Source: Desulfobacteraceae bacterium
GTDB lineage: Bacteria > Desulfobacterota > Desulfobacteria > Desulfobacterales > JALSRD01
Assembly (NCBI GenBank): GCA_027061725.1
Contig: JAMOVG010000181.1
Coordinates: forward strand, 1-44,308
DNA: 44,308 nt
Direction: 5' to 3'
Part shown: positions 1-7,046 of the stretch, one piece after another
Position numbering within the stretch: position 1 is the first letter of the stretch
Layout: each line of letters opens with the position of its first letter
Made by a program: the position numbers and the translations under genes
The notes under the pieces: generated by a model
Databases searched by the model: none
The model's input: the letters and a program-made list of their open reading frames with translations, nothing else
What the model was told of the DNA's origin: nothing

Positions 1-308
1 GTGGACAGCACCCGGTAGGTGGCGCCGCTCTCCAGGTTTACAAAGGTGGCCGCCATGATGCCGTAGTCGACGAACTTGAGGCTGCGGCGCCCCAGCTTGA
101 CGCCGGTTACGAAAGCCACCGCATCGGCCGTACAGCGGTCCATTTCCACGTACACGATGAGCTTCTTGATCTGGTCGCGGCGCGTGGGTTCCTCCAGGCC
201 GATCAGGCGGCAGCCCAGCATGGCCATGCGCACGCCCACCACCTGTCCCGGGCACAGGTGCCCGTGGGCGGCCGCCGATCCGTTGAGCAGGGTATTGAAA
301 TCTTGCAT
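1..308 (-). CDS. FmdE-family protein, partial (runs off left edge)
   Basis: Reading left from ATG at 306-308, about 102 residues are visible before the edge. Near the N-terminus is HGHLCPGQVVGVRMA, followed by DRCTADAV, a VTG segment and GRRSLK. This is the hallmark layout of the FmdE family (PF02663), named after a subunit found with molybdenum formylmethanofuran dehydrogenase. In bacteria these proteins often sit beside molybdenum or tungsten genes; their reaction is not established. The gene diverges from a ModE-like regulator, with a palindrome between them, so metal-responsive control is likely (inference). A second FmdE-type protein with a zinc ribbon lies at 1051-1662. The C-terminus is missing, so a zinc ribbon here cannot be judged. 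Family call firm, function open. Confidence 0.85.
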   Translation of the reverse strand, partial: MQDFNTLLNGSAAAHGHLCPGQVVGVRMAMLGCRLIGLEEPTRRDQIKKLIVYVEMDRCTADAVAFVTGVKLGRRSLKFVDYGIMAATFVNLESGATYRVLS

Positions 309-317
309 TTGGTTGCC

Positions 318-337
318 TTATGTTATATTTAACATAA
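318..337. promoter_or_regulatory. Perfect operator-like palindrome between fmdE and the ModE-like gene
   Basis: TTATGTTA at 318-325 is the exact reverse complement of TAACATAA at 330-337, with a 4-base spacer. It lies 10 bases upstream of the FmdE start and 67 bases upstream of the ModE-like start. AT-rich dyads of this build are typical for ModE-type winged-helix dimers. That this particular regulator binds here is inferred from position. Confidence 0.6.
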
Positions 338-404
338 CTACTTAGTGGTACCATATTTTTCTGTAAATGTCTTGTAAAATTTTTTCGTCCACGGAGGAGC
401 CGCC

Positions 405-734
405 ATGGCTTGCCTGAAGCTCCGGTCCAGCCAGTGGATCGTCGATGAACACGGCCGCCCCATCATCGGCAAGGGCCGGATGGAAATCCTGGATCTCATC
501 GAAGAGACAGGGTCCATCAACCAGGCGGCCAAACGGATGAAAATGTCCTACAAGGCTGTCTGGAGCAAAATCAAGGCCTCGGAGAGGCATCTCGGCACCA
601 CCCTCGTGCACACCGACCGCTGCAAGGGGTCCCACCTGTCGCGGGAAGGCCGGGAACTGGTGGAAAAGTTCCGGCGGCTGCAGGAGCGCTGCCGGCAGGC
701 CGACGACGGCATTTTTGCGGAAATCTTCGAGTAA
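405..734 (+). CDS. ModE-like winged-helix regulator, DNA-binding domain only
   Basis: 109 residues. Start fixed by GGAGG at 393-397, seven bases before ATG. It matches the N-terminal LysR-like winged-helix domain of ModE: a GKGRMEILDLIEETGSINQAA segment (residues about 22-42), then MSYKAVWSKIKA, then a wing ending SREGRELVEKF. Full ModE (about 260 residues) also has C-terminal molybdate-binding Mop domains; none is present. Such short ModE-like proteins are common in Desulfobacterota, where some control molybdate or tungstate genes. Between two FmdE-type genes, and in a genome with an aldehyde oxidoreductase at 28.9-30.6 kb, a metal-linked role is likely, but how it would sense metal without Mop domains is not visible. 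Confidence 0.85.
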   Translation: MACLKLRSSQWIVDEHGRPIIGKGRMEILDLIEETGSINQAAKRMKMSYKAVWSKIKASERHLGTTLVHTDRCKGSHLSREGRELVEKFRRLQERCRQADDGIFAEIFE

Positions 735-751
735 CGGGCCCGCGGGCCCGT
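734..751 (+). terminator. Perfect GC palindrome directly after the ModE-like stop
   Basis: The 18-base self-complementary run ACGGGCCCGCGGGCCCGT overlaps the last base of the stop codon. It can form a strong hairpin. Only two T residues follow, so it is a weak intrinsic terminator at best, or an RNA-stabilising 3' hairpin. Confidence 0.5.
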
Positions 752-1050
752 TTGCACCCGCCGCATCAACCTCTCCAAACCCGCACCCCTCTTTGGATCA
801 CGCCGGGTTCCCATGCGTGGGCCGCCTGCATGGCGCCCGATTCCCCGACCGTGCCTTGCTCTCCCCGGTGGCAACCGCCGCCGGCGCATATGTTTTTAAT
901 CTCGGCGACCATTAGCGGTTGACAGCGCCGCCTTAAATTTCTATATAATTATTTGGCTATATATGGCGACGACCATGCCGCCGCCCACGGTATCGGGCCT
1001 CCAAGAAGGGCCTTTTGCAATTCACCAATTTCCAACGGGAGGGCAAGGAT
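735..1050. other. Intergenic region between ModE-like gene and second FmdE gene
   Basis: No convincing gene in these 316 bases. It begins with the GC palindrome and ends with the sigma-70 promoter at 919-949. The stretch 752-910 is GC-rich, with no coding or repeat signal I recognise. Confidence 0.6.
919..949 (+). promoter_or_regulatory. Sigma-70 promoter for the second FmdE gene
   Basis: A perfect TTGACA (919-924) is followed after 17 bases by TATATA (942-947), or after 19 bases by TATAAT (944-949). The region is AT-rich against a GC-rich background and lies about 100 bases before the FmdE start at 1051. Repeated TATAT elements at 942-965 could also serve a ModE-like protein, but I see no clean dyad. 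Confidence 0.65.
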
Positions 1051-1662
1051 ATGGACGAAAAACTGCAGCAGATTTTCGAGACGGGGCTCAAATTTCACGG
1101 CCACAAGTGCCCGGCCATGCCCATGGGCCTGCGGGCCGGGCTGGCCGCCATGCGCGCCCTGGACGTAAAGCGGGCCCAGGACAAGGAACTGCGCCTGGTC
1201 TCGGAAACCGGCAGGGGGCATGCAGCGGGCTGCTTTCTCGACGGCCTGATGATGGCCACAGGCTGCACCTACGGCAAATCCAACGCCGAAAAGCGCTATT
1301 ACAACAAGATGGCCTTCACCCTCATCGACAACCAGCGGGGCCGGGCCGTGCGGGTGTCGCTCAAACCCGGGTTTTTCAAAATGGCGCTGGACTCGCCCTT
1401 TGTCCAGCAGCGCAAGGCCGGCGTGCCGCCCCAGGACGTGGCGCCGGAAGTCACCAACCCGCTGGTGGAGCGCATTCTCAACCTGCCCGAGGAGCAGTTC
1501 CTCGATATCGGCGAAGTGTACGAGGTGGAGGTCCGCAAAGGCAGGGGGATCTTCGAGGCCAGGGCCTGCGCCAAGTGCGGCGAACTGACCTTCGTCGACA
1601 AGCTGCGCGCCACCGAAGACGGTGAACTGGTGTGCATTCCCTGCTCAGGCTACGACGAATAG
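1051..1662 (+). CDS. FmdE-family protein with C-terminal zinc ribbon
   Basis: 203 residues from ATG at 1051, chosen over an in-frame TTG at 1015 because GGGAGG lies just upstream of it. Residues 1-160 are the FmdE domain, with the [15 protein letters not shown] motif at about 16-30 and a GCTYGKSN segment at about 71-78 that resembles metal-linked FmdE proteins. The C-terminus carries CAKCGE (C173, C176) and CIPC (C195, C198), a four-cysteine zinc ribbon seen in a subset of the family. The reaction is unknown; a role with a molybdenum, tungsten or other metal enzyme is inferred from the regulator upstream. It is followed by a hairpin and a TauE/SafE exporter on the same strand. Confidence 0.88.
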   Translation: MDEKLQQIFETGLKFHGHKCPAMPMGLRAGLAAMRALDVKRAQDKELRLVSETGRGHAAGCFLDGLMMATGCTYGKSNAEKRYYNKMAFTLIDNQRGRAVRVSLKPGFFKMALDSPFVQQRKAGVPPQDVAPEVTNPLVERILNLPEEQFLDIGEVYEVEVRKGRGIFEARACAKCGELTFVDKLRATEDGELVCIPCSGYDE

Positions 1663-1680
1663 CGGTCTGTACCACAACGA

Positions 1681-1705
1681 GGTCCCGGGCCGACGACCCG
1701 GGACC
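1681..1705 (+). terminator. Strong hairpin between FmdE and TauE genes
   Basis: GGTCCCGGG (1681-1689) pairs with CCCGGGACC (1697-1705) around a 7-base loop. No T-tract follows, so it is more likely an attenuating or mRNA-protecting hairpin than a full terminator. Confidence 0.5.
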
Positions 1706-1725
1706 GGCAAAGCGGAGTTCTAACC

Positions 1726-2478
1726 ATGATGCTTGCAATCACCACCGGTGTCATTTTGGTGCTGGCCTTCATCTTTTCCATGCTGGGGCTGGGCGGCGCC
1801 ATGCTCTACATCCCCGTGTTCAACTGGTTCGGCTACGACTTCAAGACCGTGGCCATCCCCACCGGGTTGCTTTTAAACGGCATCACGGTGGTGTCGGCCG
1901 CCATCGTCTACTACCGCTCGAAGATGATCGACATCAAGGGCTCCATCCCGCTGGTCATCTCCTCTTTCATCGGTGCGCCGGTGGGCGCCTACCTGACGGA
2001 ATTCATCCCCACGCGCACCCTCATCCTGCTCTTTGCCCTGTGTATGATCTTCGCGGGCGGGCGCATGCTGCTCAGCTCGACCCAGCCCGACAAGGACCGC
2101 ATGATGGCCCTGAAGACGCGCATCGTCCTGATGGCCGTCGGCGGCTTCCTGATCGGCATGATCGCCGGACTGCTGGGCGTCGGCGGTGGGTTCCTGTTCG
2201 TGCCGCTGATGCTGGCCATGGGATACCCCACCAAGAGGGCGGCCGCCACCAGCGCCTTCGTGGTCATATTCTCTTCCTTTTCCGGCTTTGCCGGCCACAT
2301 CGCCGAGGGCCACTTCAACTGGCCCCTGATGATCGCCACCAGCGTGGCCGTCATCATCGGCGCCCAGATCGGGGCCCACGTGATGAAGGAAAAGATGAAG
2401 GCCAAGTGGATCAAGCAGATGTTCGCGGTGGTGCTGCTGGGTGTGGCGATCAAGCTGCTGGTCAAGTTATACCTGTAG
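1726..2478 (+). CDS. TauE/SafE-family sulfite/sulfoacetate-type anion exporter
   Basis: 250 residues, ATG preceded by CGGAG at eight bases. The protein is almost wholly hydrophobic, with about 7-8 predicted membrane segments. It has the two pseudo-repeats of the TauE/SafE family (PF01925): GLGGAMLYIPVF near residue 20 and GLLGVGGGFLFVPLML near residue 150, each a glycine-rich re-entrant motif. Family members export sulfite, sulfoacetate or other organosulfur anions. Next to a rhodanese and a MauE/DoxX protein, a role in sulfur-compound handling is plausible. The exact substrate cannot be read from sequence. Confidence 0.9.
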   Translation: MMLAITTGVILVLAFIFSMLGLGGAMLYIPVFNWFGYDFKTVAIPTGLLLNGITVVSAAIVYYRSKMIDIKGSIPLVISSFIGAPVGAYLTEFIPTRTLILLFALCMIFAGGRMLLSSTQPDKDRMMALKTRIVLMAVGGFLIGMIAGLLGVGGGFLFVPLMLAMGYPTKRAAATSAFVVIFSSFSGFAGHIAEGHFNWPLMIATSVAVIIGAQIGAHVMKEKMKAKWIKQMFAVVLLGVAIKLLVKLYL

Positions 2479-2479
2479 T

Positions 2480-2562
2480 ATGGCGCGCCCCGCAGGCCGA
2501 GAGCCCCCGCGCAGGCGCCACATCCCGCATTGACGCTTGACAACCGCTACCGGGCGCGCCAT
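2480..2562 (+). repeat. Long-loop inverted repeat, 11-base arms
   Basis: ATGGCGCGCCC (2480-2490) and GGGCGCGCCAT (2552-2562) are exact reverse complements, 61 bases apart, immediately after the TauE stop and followed by TTT. Either a terminator with a large loop or a regulatory structure ahead of the rhodanese. A TTGACA at 2537-2542 inside the loop could be a -35 element for the next gene. Confidence 0.45.
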
Positions 2563-2583
2563 TTTGATGCCCGGAGGTAACAA

Positions 2584-3090
2584 GTGCCGATGCGATCTGG
2601 AAGCGCCCACATGTGGCTGAGCGCCTGCTGGCAGGTGCCGCTCATCCTGCTGATCTCCGTGGTGACGGCCCTGAGCGTCAACGCCCTGCGCAGGGAGGGC
2701 CGCCTGGCGTTGACGGACGGGCCGCCCCCGCCGGCCGGCGACGAGCTGCGGATATCAATAGACCGGGCGCAGGAGCTGTTTCAGCAGGGGGCCGCTGTCT
2801 TTCTCGACGCCCGTCCGCGCCGGGATTACCTGCGGGGGCACATCCGCGGGGCGCTCAGCCTGCCCTGGCAGGAGGTCGACGACCGTATCGCGGAGGTCGC
2901 CGACCGGCTGACGGACGACAGGGTCATCATCACTTACTGCGACGGGCAGCAATGCACCCTCAGCCATCACCTGGCCCGCTATCTCAAGGACATGGGTTTT
3001 TCCCGGGTGCGAGTGCTTCCCAACGGCTGGACGCGCTGGCGGCAGAGCGGTCTGCCCGTGGCGCAGGGCACGGGGGAAGAAGAGCGGTGA
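2584..3090 (+). CDS. Membrane-anchored rhodanese-like sulfurtransferase
   Basis: 168 residues from GTG at 2584, chosen because GGAGG ends seven bases before it. Residues 11-33 form one membrane anchor, so the domain probably faces the periplasm. A single rhodanese domain follows (about 55-160): ISIDRAQELF, then FLDARPRRDYLRGHIRGALSLP, then the active-site loop ITYCDGQQCTLS. C119 is the expected catalytic cysteine that carries the persulfide; C124 in the loop is unusual and could form a disulfide with it. The stop overlaps the start of the MauE/DoxX gene (GTGA), so the two are translated together and probably act in one sulfur or thiol-redox step (inference). Confidence 0.85.
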   Translation: MPMRSGSAHMWLSACWQVPLILLISVVTALSVNALRREGRLALTDGPPPPAGDELRISIDRAQELFQQGAAVFLDARPRRDYLRGHIRGALSLPWQEVDDRIAEVADRLTDDRVIITYCDGQQCTLSHHLARYLKDMGFSRVRVLPNGWTRWRQSGLPVAQGTGEEER

Positions 3091-3581
3091 AGGGAGCATC
3101 TCCGGCCGCCAGGCGCACTTTCCGCAGCGGGCTTTTTGCCCGTCTGGCCTACCATGTCGTGCGCCTGGCGCTGGGAGCCATTTTCGTCTATGCCAGCATC
3201 GACAAGATCCGCCACCCGGCGGCCTTCGCCGAGGCCATCGCCAACTATCGCATCCTGCCGGACGCGCTGGTCAACCCCACGGCCGTGATTCTTCCCTGGC
3301 TGGAGGTGGTCATCGGCGCCCTGCTGATGGGCGGTGTCTGGATGCCGGGGGCCGCGGTGCTGGCCACGGTCCTGCTGACGGTCTTCGAGGGGGCCTTCAT
3401 CTTCAACATCGTGCGCGGGCTCAACGTCTATTGCGGGTGTTTTGCCAGCACCGGCGAGGTGCTGCACGGCAACGCCTGGTACCTGGCCCGCGATTCGCTT
3501 TTCCTGGCCGCCGCGCTCTATCTGCTGGTGACGATTTTCCGCTCCACGGGAAATGACGCGGACCACGGCGCGGCCCCGTAA
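3087..3581 (+). CDS. MauE/DoxX-family redox-associated membrane protein
   Basis: 164 residues from GTG at 3087, overlapping the rhodanese stop. Four membrane segments are apparent. Typical family features are the GAIFVYASIDKIRHPAAFAEAI motif after the first helix and a YCGCF motif (C116, C118) near the third. MauE proteins support disulfide formation in methylamine dehydrogenase; DoxX relatives act with thiosulfate or quinone redox. Coupling with a membrane rhodanese suggests electron transfer to or from a periplasmic persulfide or disulfide, via quinone (inference). It is the last gene of the plus-strand group and converges with the permease. Confidence 0.82.
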   Translation: MKGASPAARRTFRSGLFARLAYHVVRLALGAIFVYASIDKIRHPAAFAEAIANYRILPDALVNPTAVILPWLEVVIGALLMGGVWMPGAAVLATVLLTVFEGAFIFNIVRGLNVYCGCFASTGEVLHGNAWYLARDSLFLAAALYLLVTIFRSTGNDADHGAAP

Positions 3582-3693
3582 CCGCCACCGTTATCCTGCC
3601 CAAACCGGGGACCGGCGGCTGCCACGAAAATCGCTGCCACGTCACCCGCGATCGCCGTTTGGTTCAGGGGCCGACCGACCCCGAGGAGCAGCC

Positions 3694-4839
3694 TCACGTG
3701 GGACCGCACTCGGAAGCCGTCGGCAGGATATCGTCGGGCGCCGCAGCGGAGTCCGGCCGGGGTTTGCGCCGTTTTCGCAACCAGGCCGCCGCAAGCCTGC
3801 CCAGCGGTTTGACCGATATGAGCAGCACCGTGACGGCGCCGGCCCACTGCACCCAGGCCGGCAGCAGCTCGGCGGCCTGGCCCGCCACGGCCTGCGCCGA
3901 TATGCCCCAGTGGGTGTAGATGCGGTCCACCAGGAGTCCGAAAACCACGCTGCAGATGGCGATGGAGGCGAGGTAAATGGCCGTGGCGCGCTTGCCCAGG
4001 GTGCCGAAGAGCACGGCCAGCGAGGCCATGTTGGTGGCCGGACCGGCCAGCAGGAAGACCAGGGCCGCGCCCGGGCTGACGCCCTTGAGGATCAGGGCCG
4101 CCGCGATGGGCGTCGAGGAGCTGGCGCAGATGTAAAAGGGAATGCCCACCGCCAGCATCAGCAGCATGGCCTGCAGGCCAGCGCCGAGGTACCGGCCGAG
4201 AAAGTCGGCCGGCACCAGCACGGTGATGACGCCCGCCAGCAGCAGTCCCACGAAGAACCAGGCCGCGATGTCGGCCCACAGGTCCCCGAAAGCGTAGGCC
4301 AGGCCGGCCCGGATCCTGGCGACAAAGCTGTGGTGATGCCGGTGCTTTTCCGGGGGGCAGTCAATGCCGTCGCAGCAGCCGTCCACCGGGCAGCTTCGAT
4401 CGGGTTCCGCCACCTGTGCATCGGGCGTGAAGGACATCAGATTTTCGGCGATGCCGGCCACCGAGGCGGTGATGAAGGCCACCAGCGGCCGGGCCACGGT
4501 CATGATGGGGTCCAGCAGCGCATAGGTGATCAAAATGGAGTCCACGCCCGACTCGGGCGTAGAGATCAGGAAGGCCGTCGTGGCGCCCCGGCTAGCGCCC
4601 TGTTTGCGCAGCGACACGGCTGCGGGAAGCGTGCCGCAGGATCACAAGGGAATGGGAATGCCCAGTACGGCGGCCTTGAAAACGGACGCAAAGCGGCCCC
4701 GTCCCAGGTGGCGGGCCACCGACTGGGGGTTTAAGAAAACCCGCAGCAGGCCGCTGACCAGCAGGCCGAACAGGATGTACACCGAGGCCTCCAGCAGCAG
4801 CTGCCAGGAGGCGGTCGACACATCGATGATCGTATTCAT
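3694..4839 (-). CDS. COG0701/DUF318 permease, probable selenoprotein (in-frame TGA at 4642-4644)
   Basis: Two open frames, 4645-4839 and 3694-4641, are in the same phase and separated only by TGA. Together they give 381 residues of a YraQ/ArsP-type permease. The family motif around the junction is normally PLCSCGxxP; here it is GIPIPL-TGA-SCGTLPAA, so TGA replaces the first conserved Cys and is best read as selenocysteine (Sec66), giving Sec-Ser-Cys. The second half has the matching IPFYICASSSTPIAAAL and LLAGPATN motifs. A soluble loop carries CPVDGCC, C161 and HRHHH (residues 150-170), which may bind metal. Start at 4839 follows AAGGAAG. It lies 45 bases after an SmtB-type regulator, so export of a metal(loid) or its organic form is likely. 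Alternative: a simple nonsense mutation. Confidence 0.82.
4607..4624 (-). promoter_or_regulatory. SECIS-like hairpin downstream of the permease TGA
   Basis: On the minus strand, 17 bases after the TGA, CGCAGC and GCTGCG form a 6-base-pair stem closing the loop CGUGUC. The loop has G in its second place and GU, and starts 23 bases after TGA. This fits the bacterial SECIS pattern of a small apical loop, with G in its first two bases, roughly 16-37 bases after the codon. An overlapping alternative stem (GCGGCACG with CGTGTCGC) is also possible. Confidence 0.65.
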
Positions 4840-4884
4840 GGGGATCTTCCTTTGACCGGTCATGAAAAGGGGGCCGGGCGCAGG

Positions 4885-5259
4885 CTACTCCGAGATGTGC
4901 GCCAGGCTGACTTCCAGCAGGGTCTCCACGTGGTGATCATCCAGGCAGTAGTAGACGATCTGCCCTTCCCTGCGGCTCCTGACCAGCGCCAGGTCCTTGA
5001 GCCGCCGCAGCTGGTGGGACACGGCCGACTCGCTCAGGCCGGTGAAGGCGGCCAGGTCGCAGACGCACATCTCCGTTTCCCGCAGGGCGATCATCATCTT
5101 CAGCCGGCTGGGATCTCCCAGGGCTTTGAAAATGCGCGACAGCCCCTCCAGCGCCGGCGCGGGCACCTGCGAACGCCGCGCCTGCTCCACCTTGTCCTGG
5201 TGAACCACCCGTACCCGGCAGCCTTCCCCGTCGGCAACCCCCGCCCCGGCAGTTGACAT
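4885..5259 (-). CDS. SmtB/ArsR-family metal-sensing repressor
   Basis: 124 residues from ATG at 5259, chosen for the AAGAGG eight bases upstream; an in-frame TTG at 5280 lacks one. A winged-helix ArsR domain spans about 40-110, with SESAVSHQLRRLKDLALV as recognition helix. It has both known metal sites of the family: CVCDLA (C65, C67), as in CadC/ArsR alpha-3 sites, and D108-x-H110-x10-H121-x2-E124, whose spacing is identical to the zinc-binding alpha-5 site of SmtB. It should be a dimeric repressor released by zinc, cadmium, lead or a similar soft metal. It is transcribed just ahead of the Sec permease and surely controls it. Which metal is the true inducer is not determined by sequence. Confidence 0.9.
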   Translation of the reverse strand: MSTAGAGVADGEGCRVRVVHQDKVEQARRSQVPAPALEGLSRIFKALGDPSRLKMMIALRETEMCVCDLAAFTGLSESAVSHQLRRLKDLALVRSRREGQIVYYCLDDHHVETLLEVSLAHISE

Positions 5260-5281
5260 ATTCCAGCCTCTTCTTTTCAAT

Positions 5282-5301
5282 ATATGAACATATACTCAGA
5301 T
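5282..5301 (-). promoter_or_regulatory. SmtB/ArsR-type operator
   Basis: ATATGAACATATACTCAGAT resembles the SmtB/ArsR operator pattern of TGAACA followed by TTCAGAT with a short spacer. It lies just downstream of the -10 element at 5309-5314, over the expected transcription start, and 23 bases before the arsR start, as expected for autorepression. Confidence 0.65.
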
Positions 5302-5308
5302 TTCGCCA

Positions 5309-5337
5309 AATATAGCCCCCTCCAACGGGTTCGTCAA
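5309..5337 (-). promoter_or_regulatory. Sigma-70 promoter of the arsR-permease operon
   Basis: On the minus strand TTGACG (5332-5337) and TATATT (5309-5314) are 17 bases apart. The SmtB-type operator follows directly, so repressor binding would block the start site. Confidence 0.75.
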
Positions 5338-5613
5338 GCGCAAACCTTCATTTTTCCGGGCAATCGCAAATAACCTTGGCTTGGTTGATGCCATGGCTTT
5401 TAGTAGGCTGCGCGCCCCCTGGGTTCGAGGGGTGGGCAGGGTTCGGCTGCGTGTAGTTTGAGAACCGGCGGGAAAAAGATGCGCAGGCGGCCGGAGCATC
5501 CCCGCCGGGGCTCACGCAGCGCAGACGATGCCTGTCCGCCCCGGCGCGTCAGCCTATTTGCGATTGCCCCGGGGACACGAGGGACGCCGCGAACAGCACA
5601 TCCCGCCGGCTCC
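5338..5613. other. Intergenic region upstream of arsR promoter
   Basis: No gene seen. With the promoter and operator, the gene-free stretch is 5260-5613. It holds one inverted repeat, CGCCGGGGC (5503-5511) and GCCCCGGCG (5538-5546), with a 26-base loop, 57 bases or more beyond the DUF4405 stop; this may end that transcript but has no T-tract. Confidence 0.5.
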
Positions 5614-6444
5614 TCAGCGCGCCTCCCGGATGAGGCGGTAGATGTCGTGGGGATCCGCCTGGTTGCTGCCGGCGATATCCTTGAGACGCTGGTCGCCGCC
5701 GGCCGCGATCCCGGCCTTTGCCAGGGCCCTGCGGACCGTCTCCAGATCGCGCCCGTAACTGCGGCAGATCTCGGCCAGGGACTTGCGGCCGATGCCGGCC
5801 GGCGGTTCGGCCGGCATGCCGGCGCCCCCGGCGGAAGCTTTTTTCTCCCCGGCCTTTTTCATCACGCCGTACACCTGCTGGGGGGTCAGGCCGTTTTCCG
5901 CGGCGATCTCCCGGAGGGTCTGCCCGGGGCCTTTGAAACGGATCCCCCGGGCCTCAAGCGCCGCCATGGCCTTTTGCAGATCCAGCCCGGTGCGCTGCGC
6001 CAGGGATTTCAGGCTGGACAGTTCCGCGTGGCCGTATGGCGGCGCCCCGTACCGGGCCTCGGCCGAGTCCTTGAGGGTGTCGTTGAAGGTCAGCACCCAG
6101 GAAAACGGCGGTACGTAGAAAAGCGTCCCGGCGGTGAAAACCAGGCCAAGCAGCAGCGCAACGTTGAACTCCGGCGTGAAGACCCGGATCTTTCTGGCCC
6201 TGTTCTTGAGGTAATTCACGATGGGCTTCCAGTTGTAGTAGACGTGCAGCAGGATGCTCAGCAGGAAGAGCAGCCCCAGGTTGATGTGCAGATCGCTCCA
6301 CTGGGTCTTGGTGAGACCCCAGAGGCGCCAGTCGGACCAGTAGGCCACACGGCCCTGGGGAACGATGTAGAGAATCACGCTGGTGACCACCAGCAGACAA
6401 AACGAAACCAGTGCGGTCAGGGATGTGATCTTGCGAATTTTCAT
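5614..6444 (-). CDS. DUF4405 membrane protein with two C-terminal helical repeats
   Basis: 276 residues; AGGAAG six bases before ATG. Residues 1-130 are a DUF4405-type membrane domain, with helices near 8-30, 52-70 and 95-115 and histidines in SDLHINLGLLFLLSILLHVYY that could bind heme, as in related b-type membrane domains. The rest is soluble and holds two related units of about 55 residues: SLKSLAQRTGLDLQKAMAAL to YGVMKKAG (about 140-205), and SLAEICRSYGRDLETVRRAL to YRLIREAR (about 220-276). Each repeat pairs an L-A-x-x-x-G-x-D-L helix with an L-x-x-I-A-x-x-N helix, which looks like helix-turn-helix bundles. The function is unknown; membrane electron transfer or a redox-linked signal is possible. 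Gene stands alone. Confidence 0.75.
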   Translation of the reverse strand: MKIRKITSLTALVSFCLLVVTSVILYIVPQGRVAYWSDWRLWGLTKTQWSDLHINLGLLFLLSILLHVYYNWKPIVNYLKNRARKIRVFTPEFNVALLLGLVFTAGTLFYVPPFSWVLTFNDTLKDSAEARYGAPPYGHAELSSLKSLAQRTGLDLQKAMAALEARGIRFKGPGQTLREIAAENGLTPQQVYGVMKKAGEKKASAGGAGMPAEPPAGIGRKSLAEICRSYGRDLETVRRALAKAGIAAGGDQRLKDIAGSNQADPHDIYRLIREAR

Positions 6445-7046
6445 GGAAAGCTTCCTGTGTTGTTTGCCGAACGTCCCTTGCGGCCGTTGCGGCGGTCGAT
6501 GATGCCCGTCGGTTTTTCCTGAACTTCCCCCACCCGTTCTTCAAAACCCGTGCCAAAGCCGGTTGCCACGGAAATCAGGCGGTTGGCGCATGTGATAAGG
6601 CAGGCGAGTCGACAATTAACGGTATTTTTCGACAATCTTGTCGAAGCGTCTGCGAAAAGAGTGCGGTTCGGTGCCTTCCCGGCGCCTGGGCATGTCCCTG
6701 GGCATCGACCTGGTGCCGCACAAGGTTTGCTCCCTAACAGAACAGGGCCATAGCCGCGGGGGTGTGGGCCGCATGGCAGAAAGTGGGATCGCGACGGCCT
6801 CCACCGGTGGCCGGGCGAAAACAAACTTCCGGGCTTTTCTGCGGCCCGCCGTATTCCTGGCCCCGTCGATCCCTTTTTCCACCCGGCTCAATGGTCGAGT
6901 CATGCGGTCATTGCCCTGATACTCCAGCTTATCCCCGTGTCCGCATCCATCGTGCGGCGCTATCGCTTCGTCGCCAGGCTGGACTGCAAGCCGCAACAGG
7001 ATCAGGGGGTGAAACGTTGCAGCCCGTTTTGGAAACGCCCCGACGA
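6445..7046. other. 602-base gap without a convincing gene
   Basis: Several frames are open but none has a ribosome site plus a family I know. The least unlikely small gene is minus-strand 6619-6705, starting MPRDMPRR and ending FDKIVEKYR, but it has no supporting evidence. A perfect palindrome, TTCGACAA-TC-TTGTCGAA, lies at 6628-6645. The promoter of the DUF4405 gene should be at the left end; I could not pick a clear one. Confidence 0.5.

Noticed and set aside
4642-4644. Frameshift or pseudogene reading of the permease
   Set aside because: The frame does not shift at the TGA, the family motif runs through it, both halves are intact, and a SECIS-like hairpin follows. Selenocysteine explains this better, though a nonsense mutation cannot be excluded without the genome's sel genes.
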